Below are positions 28,121 through 37,159 of a stretch of DNA of 64,000 nucleotides, in pieces. The stretch is from Akkermansia muciniphila (lineage in GTDB: Bacteria > Verrucomicrobiota > Verrucomicrobiia > Limisphaerales > UBA9464). The notes beneath the pieces are model-generated. The model saw only the letters and a list, made by a program, of their open reading frames with translations, was not told where the DNA came from and did no database searches. The DNA is taken from the NCBI GenBank assembly GCA_945883815.1, contig CAMCYJ010000001.1, positions 23,618 through 87,617 on the forward strand. Direction: 5' to 3'. The position numbers and the translations under genes were made by a program. Within the stretch, counting starts at the first letter, position 1, and each line of letters begins with the position of its first letter.

Positions 28121-29589
28121 CGGAGTCTCATTAGGGTGCGTGCAGGAAGGGTGATGGTAAAGGTGGCGCCCTTGCCAAGATCGGATTCAACCCGGACACG
28201 GCCTCCGTACATTTCACTGGTGTGCTTGACAATGGTCAGGCCCAGACCGGTCCCACGATCCTTGGTGGTGAAGTACGATTCCCAGATCCGACCAATCACC
28301 TCGGCCGGGATCCCTGGCCCCGAATCCCGGACGGTGACTTGAATCGCATAATCTGGGGCCGGACGCGCCGTGATCCAGATCTGACCTTTCTGCCCCATGG
28401 CTTCACGGGCGTTCACCAAGAGATTGGTGAAGATCTCCATGAAATGCCCACGCTGTCCCAAGAGAACCGGCAACGCCGGCGGAATGTCGAGATGCACCTG
28501 GATAGGAAAACCGGCTCCCAGCGGGAGTGCGATGGCCAAGGATTGTTCCAGGATCTCGGCAATGGTTAGCCGCTCCACGCGCCCCTCCACCAACCGAGCG
28601 TAGCCCATCAAATCGGTGATGATCCGATCGGAGCGGGCCACTTCTTCACGGATGATGGCGATTTGCTGGGTGATGGTCTTCCCCTCGCGGACCGTCTTCT
28701 GCAGCGTGTAGGCAGCGTTATTGATGATCCCGAGCGGATTCTTCAATTGATGAGCGATCTCTGCGGCCAGACGACCGGCGGCTTCCAATTGCTCCTGCTT
28801 CAAGGCGAACTCCTGGGTCTCGGCCTCCCGTTGACGCTGGCGGTCGATCAAGATCTGAAGACCCAGACAGACCACCGTCATGAGCAGTAGCAAGAGCACC
28901 CGGAGCACCAACGACTCAAACGGCTCGCTCACCGCCTCGGGGAGCCCACCGCTGGATTCGAGCTTGGGCGTATAACTGTCGAGAACTTGTGTTTCCACCA
29001 AGCCCAGCCGCATTTCCAAGACACCTGAGAGCACGTAAAGCGCGCAGACAAACAGGTTCACCAACACCTGGACTTCGGAACGCGGGATGATGGCGGCGTT
29101 CCGGATGACCAAGCCGAGGAAGACCCAATACAGGATGCTGTCAAAGCCTCCGCAAAAGAGGGTCAACGCCGCGAGGAATGCGGTGTCCAAGAGGGAGGTC
29201 ATCGACACGACCCGTTCCAGGATCGGCGTGGAGATTTCGTCCATGCCCCACAGCAGAATCCCGGAACCGATGTTCACCGCAGTCATCATCAAGGTGAAGG
29301 TCTGCAGGTAAGCCAAGACATCCTCCCGGGGCACTGAGACGCTGCCGAATGCATGGGGATTGAACAAGAACCAGTAGATCACCGGCGCAAGCATCAACTT
29401 CACCCAGATACCGATGTTGCGCTCGACGAAACGGATGCGCTTCCGGAAGAGAGTCGGATCCGCTGGGGGGGCCTGAAAGACCTCGAAAAGGCCACGCCAC
29501 CGCTGACTCAAGGCATCTGCTGAGGTGGGTTCAGGCATAGGCTGGACGAGGGCTTGGTGTTGGGTGGAACCAGCGGACCGTTCCGCCAA
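28117..29589 (-). CDS. Membrane sensor histidine kinase
   Basis: N-terminal TM segments; H-box AGRLAAEIAHQLKNPLGIINNAAYTLQ; ATPase RDSGPGIPAEVIGRIWESYFTTKDRGTGLGLTIVKH. Confidence 0.94.
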   Translation of the reverse strand: MAERSAGSTQHQALVQPMPEPTSADALSQRWRGLFEVFQAPPADPTLFRKRIRFVERNIGIWVKLMLAPVIYWFLFNPHAFGSVSVPREDVLAYLQTFTLMMTAVNIGSGILLWGMDEISTPILERVVSMTSLLDTAFLAALTLFCGGFDSILYWVFLGLVIRNAAIIPRSEVQVLVNLFVCALYVLSGVLEMRLGLVETQVLDSYTPKLESSGGLPEAVSEPFESLVLRVLLLLLMTVVCLGLQILIDRQRQREAETQEFALKQEQLEAAGRLAAEIAHQLKNPLGIINNAAYTLQKTVREGKTITQQIAIIREEVARSDRIITDLMGYARLVEGRVERLTIAEILEQSLAIALPLGAGFPIQVHLDIPPALPVLLGQRGHFMEIFTNLLVNAREAMGQKGQIWITARPAPDYAIQVTVRDSGPGIPAEVIGRIWESYFTTKDRGTGLGLTIVKHTSEMYGGRVRVESDLGKGATFTITLPARTLMRLR

Positions 29590-29597
29590 CTGCGATC

Positions 29598-30134
29598 TTA
29601 GTCGGGCAACACGCCCACCTCCCGGAGAATCTCTTCAATGGGTGCCAGGCGGCCGAGACCCTCATAGCCGCAGGAAAGCATCCCCTCACCGGGTCCGACC
29701 CACTGGACACCCCGGGATTCGAGGAGAGCCACATTGGCCTGGGTGGCCGGGTGCAACCACATCTTGCCATTCATGGCCGGGGCGATGAGTACTCGAGCCT
29801 CGGGGCGCAACGCCAACGCAATGCAGGTGAGCGCATCATCGGCCAATCCATGCGCCAACTTGGCCAGGCAATTGGCCGTCGCTGGCGCGATCAAGAGCAG
29901 GTCGGCCTCATCGGCCAAACGGATGTGGGTCGGCTTCCACCCTTCCTCCTCGTCATAAAGATCGGTGATCACCGGTTGGCGAGTCAGCGTCTTGAAGGGC
30001 AACGGGGTGACAAATCGTTGGGCATCGGCAGTCAGCACCACGTGCACACGATGCCCGGCGTGGGTCAACTGGCTGGCCAAATCGATGGACTTGTGGGCGG
30101 CGATCGATCCGGTGACTCCGAGGACGATGTTCAT
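29598..30134 (-). CDS. coaC: Phosphopantothenoylcysteine decarboxylase-type flavoprotein (CoaC domain only)
   Basis: NIVLGVTGSIAAHKSIDLASQL, LLIAPATANCLAKLAHGLADD, LIAPAMNGKMWLHPATQANV; no CoaB domain. Confidence 0.88.
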   Translation of the reverse strand: MNIVLGVTGSIAAHKSIDLASQLTHAGHRVHVVLTADAQRFVTPLPFKTLTRQPVITDLYDEEEGWKPTHIRLADEADLLLIAPATANCLAKLAHGLADDALTCIALALRPEARVLIAPAMNGKMWLHPATQANVALLESRGVQWVGPGEGMLSCGYEGLGRLAPIEEILREVGVLPD

Positions 30135-30143
30135 GGTTCAGGA

Positions 30144-30791
30144 TCAGAGGCTGACCACAGGAACCGACTGCGGATGGTCCCAATGGAAGGTTTGTCGGGA
30201 AGCCCGGGCGCATTCGGCCTCATAAATCGATTGCAGCGACCGCAAGTCCTCCTCACGGCTGCGGCTCACCAAGAGATAGTCGAACTCTGCCCAACGAGCG
30301 ATCTCCGGTTCGGCCATTTCCAACCGACGGTCAATGGCCTCGGGCGCATCGGCATCCCGACCGCGAAGCCGAGACTCCAATTGTTCGCGGGAGGCCGGTG
30401 TGATGAACACCGTCACCAATCGACCTGCCAGAGCCGGATCAGAGGCCACCACCCGGCGGACCGTTTCGGCACCCTGGACATCCACGCTGAGCAGAGCGTC
30501 TTTGCCTGTGGCCCAATGGGCTCGCACGGACTCTTTGAGGATGCCTTTCCAATCCCCGTACACATTTGCGTACTCCAGGAATTCTCCGGCGGCGATCCGC
30601 GCTTCGAATTCGGACCGGGAGAAGAAGTGGTAGTCCACCCCATGAACCTCACCCGGGCGCGGAGCCCGACTGGCGCAGGTGATGATCCGGCCGATGCGCG
30701 GATTGGCGCTCATCAGGCCTTGGCTCACCGTGGTTTTTCCGGCTCCCGAGGGAGCCGAGATGAGGAGCAGAAACGGGGCGCAAGCGTGCAT
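30144..30791 (-). CDS. gmk: Guanylate kinase
   Basis: LLLISAPSGAGKTTVSQGL, SRAPRPGEVHGVDYHFFSRSEFEARIAAGEFLEYANVYGDWKG. Confidence 0.95.
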   Translation of the reverse strand: MHACAPFLLLISAPSGAGKTTVSQGLMSANPRIGRIITCASRAPRPGEVHGVDYHFFSRSEFEARIAAGEFLEYANVYGDWKGILKESVRAHWATGKDALLSVDVQGAETVRRVVASDPALAGRLVTVFITPASREQLESRLRGRDADAPEAIDRRLEMAEPEIARWAEFDYLLVSRSREEDLRSLQSIYEAECARASRQTFHWDHPQSVPVVSL

Positions 30792-30811
30792 GGATTCGAA
30801 CAGCGAAACGA

Positions 30812-31699
30812 TTACTCGATATTCTGGACCTGTTCGCGGAAGCGTTCCAGTTCTGTCTTCATGAGCACCACCTCGGCGGCGATCCGGGCGTCATTGGCCT
30901 TGGAGCCGATGGTATTGATCTCGCGGTGGAACTCCTGAGCCAAAAAATCCAGCTTGCGACCGACGGCTTCCCGACTTTTCCGACAGTCCTCATATTGCTG
31001 GAAGTGACTCTCCAACCGGGCGATTTCTTCTGAAATATCCGAACGATCGGCAAACACCACCACTTCCCGCAGGATGCGTTCGTCATCGACCGTAATTCCT
31101 TCGAGGCCGGCTGATTGCAAACGTTGTGCCAACTGCTGGCGATAGCGGGTCAACACCTCGGGAGCCAATATGCGCACACGATCGAGCGCCGAACGGATGA
31201 GGGCGATGCGACTCTCCAGATCCCGCTCCAGCGCCTCCCCTTCCCGGCGGCGCATGGCATCCATGGATTCGAGGGCCAAAGCGAGTGCCGCGGAGGTTCC
31301 GGGCCAAGCGGCCTCGGGATCCACCACCCGGGTCTCGGATTGCATCACCCCGGGGCATCGCGCCAGCAACTCCAAGCTCACCTGTGCCGCGGCTCCAGAA
31401 AGCCCCAACTCGGCGGCCACCTCAGACCATTCCCGCGAGTAGGCTTGAACCACAGCGCGGTTGATTCGATTCCCCGTGCACTCCCCATCGGGAACATCCA
31501 GCGAGACCCGGATTTCACACCGCCCTCGCGACACCATCCGCGCCACCGACTCACGGATTCGAGTCTCCAGCGATTCCCAATCCGGCGGCAGCATCACCAC
31601 CAATTCGGATTGTTTCCGGTTCACCGACTTCAACTCCACCACCACCTTCGCCTCGGCCGCCGAGGATTCCCCCCGACCATACCCCGTCATCGATTTCAT
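30812..31699 (-). CDS. yicC: YicC/YloC family endoribonuclease
   Basis: MKSMTGYGRGES start, C-terminal RKLDFLAQEFHREINTIGSKANDARIAAEVVLMKTELERFREQVQNIE. Confidence 0.95.
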   Translation of the reverse strand: MKSMTGYGRGESSAAEAKVVVELKSVNRKQSELVVMLPPDWESLETRIRESVARMVSRGRCEIRVSLDVPDGECTGNRINRAVVQAYSREWSEVAAELGLSGAAAQVSLELLARCPGVMQSETRVVDPEAAWPGTSAALALALESMDAMRRREGEALERDLESRIALIRSALDRVRILAPEVLTRYRQQLAQRLQSAGLEGITVDDERILREVVVFADRSDISEEIARLESHFQQYEDCRKSREAVGRKLDFLAQEFHREINTIGSKANDARIAAEVVLMKTELERFREQVQNIE

Positions 31700-31704
31700 T
31701 CCGA

Positions 31705-32196
31705 AGTGTCGGGGACAGGTCCGCCGGTTTGCCAATGGAATTCCCGGATCGGCCCACCGTTCGAAAGCCCCCCATTGGTTAGCCAGAGCGAATGAAGAGC
31801 GGCCGAGGATCGGAACCACCACAGCCTGTCCCTAGACCACCACAGCCTGTCCCTAGACCACCCTAGGAGCAGCCTCTCTGCCCCAGCAGCCGGTTCCCCA
31901 ATGTACCCCCAGTGTGCCCCACCCCGTAGCCTGTCCCCCAAAGTGTCCCAGAAGCCTGTCCCCTGACGCAGATATCACCCACGCACCCCAGCAGCGTCAG
32001 CGGGATCGGGCCGGAGCGAGCATTGAAGGCAAACACCCCAAGCCCCTCGCGCGCAGCGCGAAAACCCATACCCTCCTGCGCCTTCCTGCGAGCGCAGTCC
32101 AGGTCCCGCGTAAGCCAACCCCAGGCCCGTGCCCACGAGTCCGTCCCCACAACACAACACAGCCTGTCCCCAGCAGCCTGTCCCCTGAAGCATCCC
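31705..32196. repeat. GCCTGTCCC array A (intergenic, divergent yicC / esterase)
   Basis: AGCCTGTCCC at 31823, 31844, 31928, 31953, 32161 and 32175, plus degenerate forms (GGGGACAGGTCC near 31711, GTCCGTCCCC near 32139); the first two are in a 21-bp tandem repeat. Confidence 0.85.
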
Positions 32197-32287
32197 TTGG
32201 CAGAAATTGGCGACCCCAAACAAGCCCCCCAATCAGAACGGACCGAATTTCGCTTGAGTCAGAAGGCCTTTGGCGAGACCCAGAACC

Positions 32288-33358
32288 ATGTCTTTCACCA
32301 GCCGATTACAATTGTGGTCCCCTTCCCGGGTGATGCCGGTACTGATCCTGAGCCTGCTAACGGGTGCCGGTTGCCTCCTTGGAACCCGCTCCGAAAATCC
32401 CGGCTCCAAGGGCGATGGCCACCACGTCGTCGGCCCGAGCTATCCCATCGACCCGGACCTCACTGATCGGGGCAATCCCAAGGGCCGGCAGTTCGAATTC
32501 AAGATGCGACTGGCCAACAGCAAACTCTTCCGCGGTGACGACACCACGCTGGAGCCCACGAAAAAAGCCGTTCGGACCGAGCGGAAAATCTTCGTTTACA
32601 TCCCTGCGGCCTACCGCGATGGCACCCCGGCTCCCGTCCTGGTGACCCACGACGGCCCGAGCCAACTCAAGCTCGTGCGCAACGCTCTCGATAACCTGAC
32701 GATCTCGAAGAACCCCGAGCGAAGCCTGCCTCCCTTCATCGTGGTCGCGATCGAAAACGGCGGAAACGACGGCAAGAACAGCGAGCGCGGCCTCGAATAC
32801 GACACCATGTCCGACCGCTTCGCGCGATTCATCAACGACGAGGTCTTCCCCGCGGTGCTGGCCGACCCGGCCATCCATGCCGCCTATCCCAAGCTAGCCA
32901 TCACCAGCAACCCCTGGGGCCGCGCCACCATGGGATGCAGTTCGGGCGGCGCCGCCGCGATGACCATGGCCTGGTTCCGCCCGGATTTGTTCCGACGTGT
33001 CATCGCCTATTCGGGCACCTTCGTGGATCAGCAAGACGACGACGCCCCAGAAGAGGCCAAATTCCCGCTGGGAGCCTGGGAATACCACTCCAGCCTGAAG
33101 CTCATCGCCAACAGCCCCAAGAAGCCGCTACGCCTCTTCACCCATGTCTCGGAGAACGACAACCGGGCCAAAGACCCCGAAGAGACTTATCACAATTGGG
33201 TCATGGCTGGTGAACGCACCGCCGCCGCCTTGAAGGACAAAGGCTATCACTACCGCTACGTCTTCAGCCGGGCCACAGGCCACTGCGACTCCAAGGTCTT
33301 TGAACTCACCCTGGCCGACACCCTCGTCTGGACCTGGCAGGGCTATCGCCCGGAATAA
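32288..33358 (+). CDS. Alpha/beta-hydrolase esterase (enterochelin-esterase/EsteraseD-like), putative lipoprotein
   Basis: ILSLLTGAGCLLG lipobox-like; RKIFVYIPAAYRDGTPAPVLVTHDG, ATMGCSSGGAAAMTMAWFRPDLFRRVIAYSG, GHCDSKVFE. Confidence 0.88.
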   Translation: MSFTSRLQLWSPSRVMPVLILSLLTGAGCLLGTRSENPGSKGDGHHVVGPSYPIDPDLTDRGNPKGRQFEFKMRLANSKLFRGDDTTLEPTKKAVRTERKIFVYIPAAYRDGTPAPVLVTHDGPSQLKLVRNALDNLTISKNPERSLPPFIVVAIENGGNDGKNSERGLEYDTMSDRFARFINDEVFPAVLADPAIHAAYPKLAITSNPWGRATMGCSSGGAAAMTMAWFRPDLFRRVIAYSGTFVDQQDDDAPEEAKFPLGAWEYHSSLKLIANSPKKPLRLFTHVSENDNRAKDPEETYHNWVMAGERTAAALKDKGYHYRYVFSRATGHCDSKVFELTLADTLVWTWQGYRPE

Positions 33359-33440
33359 CCGAACCTCTTCCAACGGAGAACCCCGACGGAGAACCGTCCG
33401 AGGAACTGCCTCTTGAGGCGACTCCGAAGCGGATGAGACA

Positions 33441-33470
33441 AACAGGCCGCCCGACAAGGCGGCCTGTTTT
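33441..33470 (+). terminator. Rho-independent terminator
   Basis: AACAGGCCGCC-CGACAA-GGCGGCCTGTTTT, perfect stem followed by T-tract; lies between convergent genes. Confidence 0.9.
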
Positions 33471-33491
33471 CGTATCCACTGATCCGAAGTG

Positions 33492-34430
33492 TCAAGGTTG
33501 GTACCACTTCAGCGTGTCCCTCAGGCCCTCTTCCCAGCCCACCTTGGGGTTGTAACCAAACGCATCGCGTGCCGCGGAGATATCCGCCAGCGAATGGCGC
33601 ACATCCCCTACGCGCGGCTCCCGATGGCCTGGGACAATTTGTTGCCCGGTGATGGCATTCAAACTCCCCATCAGCCGGAGCAAACTGATGCCTTCACCAC
33701 AGGCGATGTTGAAAAACCGCCCTGCCACCGCGGATTCTGGGGCCTCGGCCACGGCGATGTTCGCTTCCACCACATTGGACACATGGACGAAATCGCGAGT
33801 CTGAAGACCATCGCCGAAAATGACCGGTGTTTCCCCGCGAAGGGCCTGCGTGCAGAAACGCGCGATCACTCCCGAGTAAGGCGAGTTGAAGGACTGCCGC
33901 GGCCCGAAGACATTGAAGTAGCGCAGCGACACCGTCGGCAATCCATGGAACTGATGGAACATCCGGCCATAGGTTTCCGACGCATACTTTTGCAACGCGT
34001 ACGGCGAGAGCGGCTCGGGCGGCAAACCCTCGTGTTTGGCCGGGGTTTCATTGTTGCCGTAGATAGCCGAAGACGATGCGAACACCCATCGGCGCACCCC
34101 TGCAGCTCGGGATGCCTCCAGCAATTGGACCGCCGCGGTGAGATTGGTGTGATTCGAAGACACCGGCTCGGCAATGGACCGCGGCACACTGGGCATGGCC
34201 GCCTCATGGAACACCCAATCGCAACCTTGAACGGCGCGCCGCACCAATGCCTCGTCACCAACATCGCCTTCGATGACCTCCACCGGATCGCCCGCGCGGA
34301 TCCAGGCCAGATTATCGCGAGAACCGAGCGAAAAATCGTCCAATACCACCACCTGATGCCCCCGACGGACCAAGGCCTCCGACAAATGCGATCCGATGAA
34401 CCCGGCACCGCCGGTGACCAATGCTTTCAT
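33492..34430 (-). CDS. NAD-dependent epimerase/dehydratase (UDP-glucose 4-epimerase-like SDR)
   Basis: KALVTGGAGFIGSHLSEALVRRGHQVVVLDDFSLG, SSSAIYGNNE, SPYALQKYASETYGRMF, RYFNVFGPRQ. Confidence 0.94.
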   Translation of the reverse strand: MKALVTGGAGFIGSHLSEALVRRGHQVVVLDDFSLGSRDNLAWIRAGDPVEVIEGDVGDEALVRRAVQGCDWVFHEAAMPSVPRSIAEPVSSNHTNLTAAVQLLEASRAAGVRRWVFASSSAIYGNNETPAKHEGLPPEPLSPYALQKYASETYGRMFHQFHGLPTVSLRYFNVFGPRQSFNSPYSGVIARFCTQALRGETPVIFGDGLQTRDFVHVSNVVEANIAVAEAPESAVAGRFFNIACGEGISLLRLMGSLNAITGQQIVPGHREPRVGDVRHSLADISAARDAFGYNPKVGWEEGLRDTLKWYQP

Positions 34431-34550
34431 GAGCCGCCACCTAATCGTCTGCCAAAAACCGGGTCAAGGACCGAGCCGTGCAAGCAACCCGAAGTTGAGG
34501 GTGATCAGGCCTAACGGTTCGTAGCCCACCGTGTAGGCCGCGCCCCCGGA

Positions 34551-35723
34551 TCATCCCACGAGTTCCCGATGCAGGTGATGAACGAGCGTGGCGTTGTCGC
34601 ACTGCAAGTACTGCATGGACCCGCCCATCCGAGAGAAACTCTTGCAGAACCTCAGGTAGTAGGCCGGGTTCGTCTTGGGAGGTTCCCCTTGGGTCCAGTC
34701 CCAACCGCCCCCGTCCTGAAGGTCCACCACATAAATACTGTGCCCGGACACCGGGCCCTTGCCCTGTTGGAACCGCAAATTGTGGGCGCAGCTCAAGCTC
34801 TTTTCGAAGACTTGCGGAGCCATGATGGCCGAACCGATGGACAAAACCACGCCCCCGTCCAGCGACTCCACCGCTCCGGCGAAGGACCGAAAATCTTGAG
34901 CAGCCGCCCGCCCAATCACCGCCCCGTTGAACATGGGATGGCAGGAAATGATGTCATATCCGATCCCGGGATGCACCGTCACCGGCACACCCAACCGCCA
35001 CGCCTGAGCCAACAAACTCGCATGCTTCCAGGCATGCGTCACCGAGTGGTGACCAGAGGGCAACTCATGTCGGGCCATGGCCGAAAGCAGTTCGCAACAC
35101 GCCCCGGCCATCGGATCGGACGGAAACTGGCCCACCACCTGCGCCAACGTTTCCGGATCCGGCAAATCGCATCCGTCTTCATGAATGAATTTGCCCAAGG
35201 CCTGACCGTAGCCCAGGCCTTGCAGTGCCCCAGCCATCAAGGCCAAGTGGATGTTCCGCCCCGTCTCATCCCACGTTCCAAAGGTCCCCGCGGCGACGTT
35301 TTCCTCCACCCCCTCCGTGGAGCGTCCCAACCACGCGTATTCCCAATCGTGGATGGTCCCAGCTCCGTTGGTGGCCAAGTGCTGAATGAAACCACCCTCC
35401 ATCAAGCCTGTGAGCAGGGGCACCGCCCCATTGCGAATCAAGTGGGCCCCATACATCAGGATCACCGGTGCTCCCGATTTCCGGGCCGAGCGGATGGCTT
35501 CCACCATGTTGCCCACCGTGTCGGACTGAGCCGAAGACAAGGGAGCCGGGGGGCGATCGGTGGGAATGAGAATGTCCTCCACCCGGGTCAAACTGCGTCG
35601 TTCCTCCAACGGTCGAACCTTCAAGCGCAACAAATCAATCGGCCCCATAGTTTGGGCCATTGGAAAACCCGCCTCCCGCAAAAGAAAGCCCGCAATTCCC
35701 GAGTTGCGCCAATCCAACCTCAT
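34551..35723 (-). CDS. Conserved bacterial deoxyhypusine-synthase-like protein
   Basis: SGAPVILMYGAHLIRNGAVPLLTGLMEGGFIQHLATNGAGTIHDWEYAWLG resembles the NAD-binding fold of DHS-like proteins; assignment from memory of the family. Confidence 0.5.
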   Translation of the reverse strand: MRLDWRNSGIAGFLLREAGFPMAQTMGPIDLLRLKVRPLEERRSLTRVEDILIPTDRPPAPLSSAQSDTVGNMVEAIRSARKSGAPVILMYGAHLIRNGAVPLLTGLMEGGFIQHLATNGAGTIHDWEYAWLGRSTEGVEENVAAGTFGTWDETGRNIHLALMAGALQGLGYGQALGKFIHEDGCDLPDPETLAQVVGQFPSDPMAGACCELLSAMARHELPSGHHSVTHAWKHASLLAQAWRLGVPVTVHPGIGYDIISCHPMFNGAVIGRAAAQDFRSFAGAVESLDGGVVLSIGSAIMAPQVFEKSLSCAHNLRFQQGKGPVSGHSIYVVDLQDGGGWDWTQGEPPKTNPAYYLRFCKSFSRMGGSMQYLQCDNATLVHHLHRELVG

Positions 35724-35780
35724 GTTCAGACGAAAGATGAGACCGTTGCTACGCCATCGACGGCGGAGAGCCTCAAAAGA

Positions 35781-36071
35781 TCATTGCTCGGCCCACGGAC
35801 GGCTGGGAGGCGGGGGCGGCGGTTCTTTCCAACGCCACGAGGAGGAGTAGGACCAGTTCAACCAGGGAGTCTCCAATCGCCGCCCACCCGGCAGCCCGGA
35901 CTGAAGCAAGGCATCCAACAACCCGCTGGTCATCAACGTACGGTCCACTCTCCAAGTCGGTTTGCCATCCAGCATCATGCGTTCGATGCCATTCAAAAGC
36001 AGAGTGAAGTGAGCCGCCGGCCGATATTCGGGATCTCCGAGGTTGCACGATACACGGGTCATCCCCGGCAC
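35781..36071 (-). CDS. Hypothetical protein
   Basis: Short ORF between two coding genes on the same strand; a second frame (35773-36048) overlaps, so the frame is uncertain. Confidence 0.4.
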   Translation of the reverse strand: MPGMTRVSCNLGDPEYRPAAHFTLLLNGIERMMLDGKPTWRVDRTLMTSGLLDALLQSGLPGGRRLETPWLNWSYSSSWRWKEPPPPPPSRPWAEQ

Positions 36072-36130
36072 GCTCCCAATCTATTCCTCAACCCGGACGC
36101 AGGAAACCCAGCCAGCCGTCTGTCATTGCA

Positions 36131-37159
36131 TCACACATTGCCCCGAGGGCCGCCGGGAGCCGTTGGCGGCTTGAAGGGCCAGGCCCCAAGAGGAGACACC
36201 GATGGAACAGCCGATGTTGCTTCAGCAAGAGCAACCCCACCCGCGGCAGGCACCATGTTTGCGGCAGGCACCCCGTCCACTTCGGCCGCCAGCGATTGTT
36301 CCAACAGAGGATGTCCCGGCGGGATGAGAGTAATGCGCCCATTCCCAGCGAGAGCCTTTTGTGTCTCGAGAATGGAAAACAGCGCAGAGGCCACCTCGGG
36401 ATCGCGGGAAACCTCATTCAGCGCGGCGCCCACGAGCTGCGGACGAATGGCCGAAGCCTTCGCGAATTCAATGGCGGCCCGCCGTTCCGCGGTGCTGGTG
36501 ATGATGCTCACCTGATTAGCCCCATCCTGCTTGATGGCCGAAGTCACCTGGCGCAATCGATTGACCACCTTGCTCTCAATTTGCCGGATCATCGCCACAT
36601 CCCGGAAATGCACTTTGCGGATGTAGACCGAACCCAAGCGATACCCCCACTCGTGCGACTTGGGCGAAACCTCATCCCGAACGGTGGAACTCATGCTGTG
36701 CCGATTGATGAGCATCGCATTCAGCGGAAGGTTGCTCAGGCAACGCACCGTGGAATTGCTGACATTGGCACCCAGAGATCCCCGCGGATCGGCGTTCTTG
36801 AACAAGTAGGCGACCGGATCGCTAATGAACATCTCGAACCAAATGCCAATACCCATCGGAGCCCCCTCCTCGGAATTGACCGGCTGACTGCGCTGGTATT
36901 GCTGGTCGAGCCGCATGTCGATCACATGACGAGTGCCCAGCCAATTGACGATGAAGGCGCTCAACCCCAGACGCGGCAAGAGGAAGTGAATTCCGGGTTC
37001 ATCAATGGTGGCCAGGACCTTGCCGAACAGCACGTACACAACGCACTGGCGCTCTGGAACGATGACGTAAACGCCCAGCAGGCGCGCCAGCGCAAAGGCC
37101 ATCGGCACCAAGACCCAGCAACCGATGAATGATAGCAGGAAGGCGATGAGGAAGGTCAT
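36131..37159 (-). CDS. SPFH/band 7 domain membrane protein
   Basis: N-terminal TM; PERQCVVYVLFGKVLATIDEPGIHFLLPRLG; WGYRLGSVYIRKVHFRDVAMIRQIESKVVNRLRQVTSAIKQDGANQVSIITSTAERRAAIEFAKA. Confidence 0.85.
   Translation of the reverse strand: MTFLIAFLLSFIGCWVLVPMAFALARLLGVYVIVPERQCVVYVLFGKVLATIDEPGIHFLLPRLGLSAFIVNWLGTRHVIDMRLDQQYQRSQPVNSEEGAPMGIGIWFEMFISDPVAYLFKNADPRGSLGANVSNSTVRCLSNLPLNAMLINRHSMSSTVRDEVSPKSHEWGYRLGSVYIRKVHFRDVAMIRQIESKVVNRLRQVTSAIKQDGANQVSIITSTAERRAAIEFAKASAIRPQLVGAALNEVSRDPEVASALFSILETQKALAGNGRITLIPPGHPLLEQSLAAEVDGVPAANMVPAAGGVALAEATSAVPSVSPLGAWPFKPPTAPGGPRGNV

Noticed and set aside
26786-28342. 518-aa plus-strand ORF
   Set aside because: Antisense to the NtrC-type regulator and start of the histidine kinase.
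31863-32232. Short ORFs across array A
   Set aside because: Frames are produced by the GCCTGTCCC repeats and have no independent coding support.
34450-34545. Minus-strand peptide AAYTVGYEPLGLITLNFGLLARLGP before a stop, as a possible gene remnant
   Set aside because: Only ~25 codons; resembles an outer-membrane protein tail but too short to distinguish from chance.
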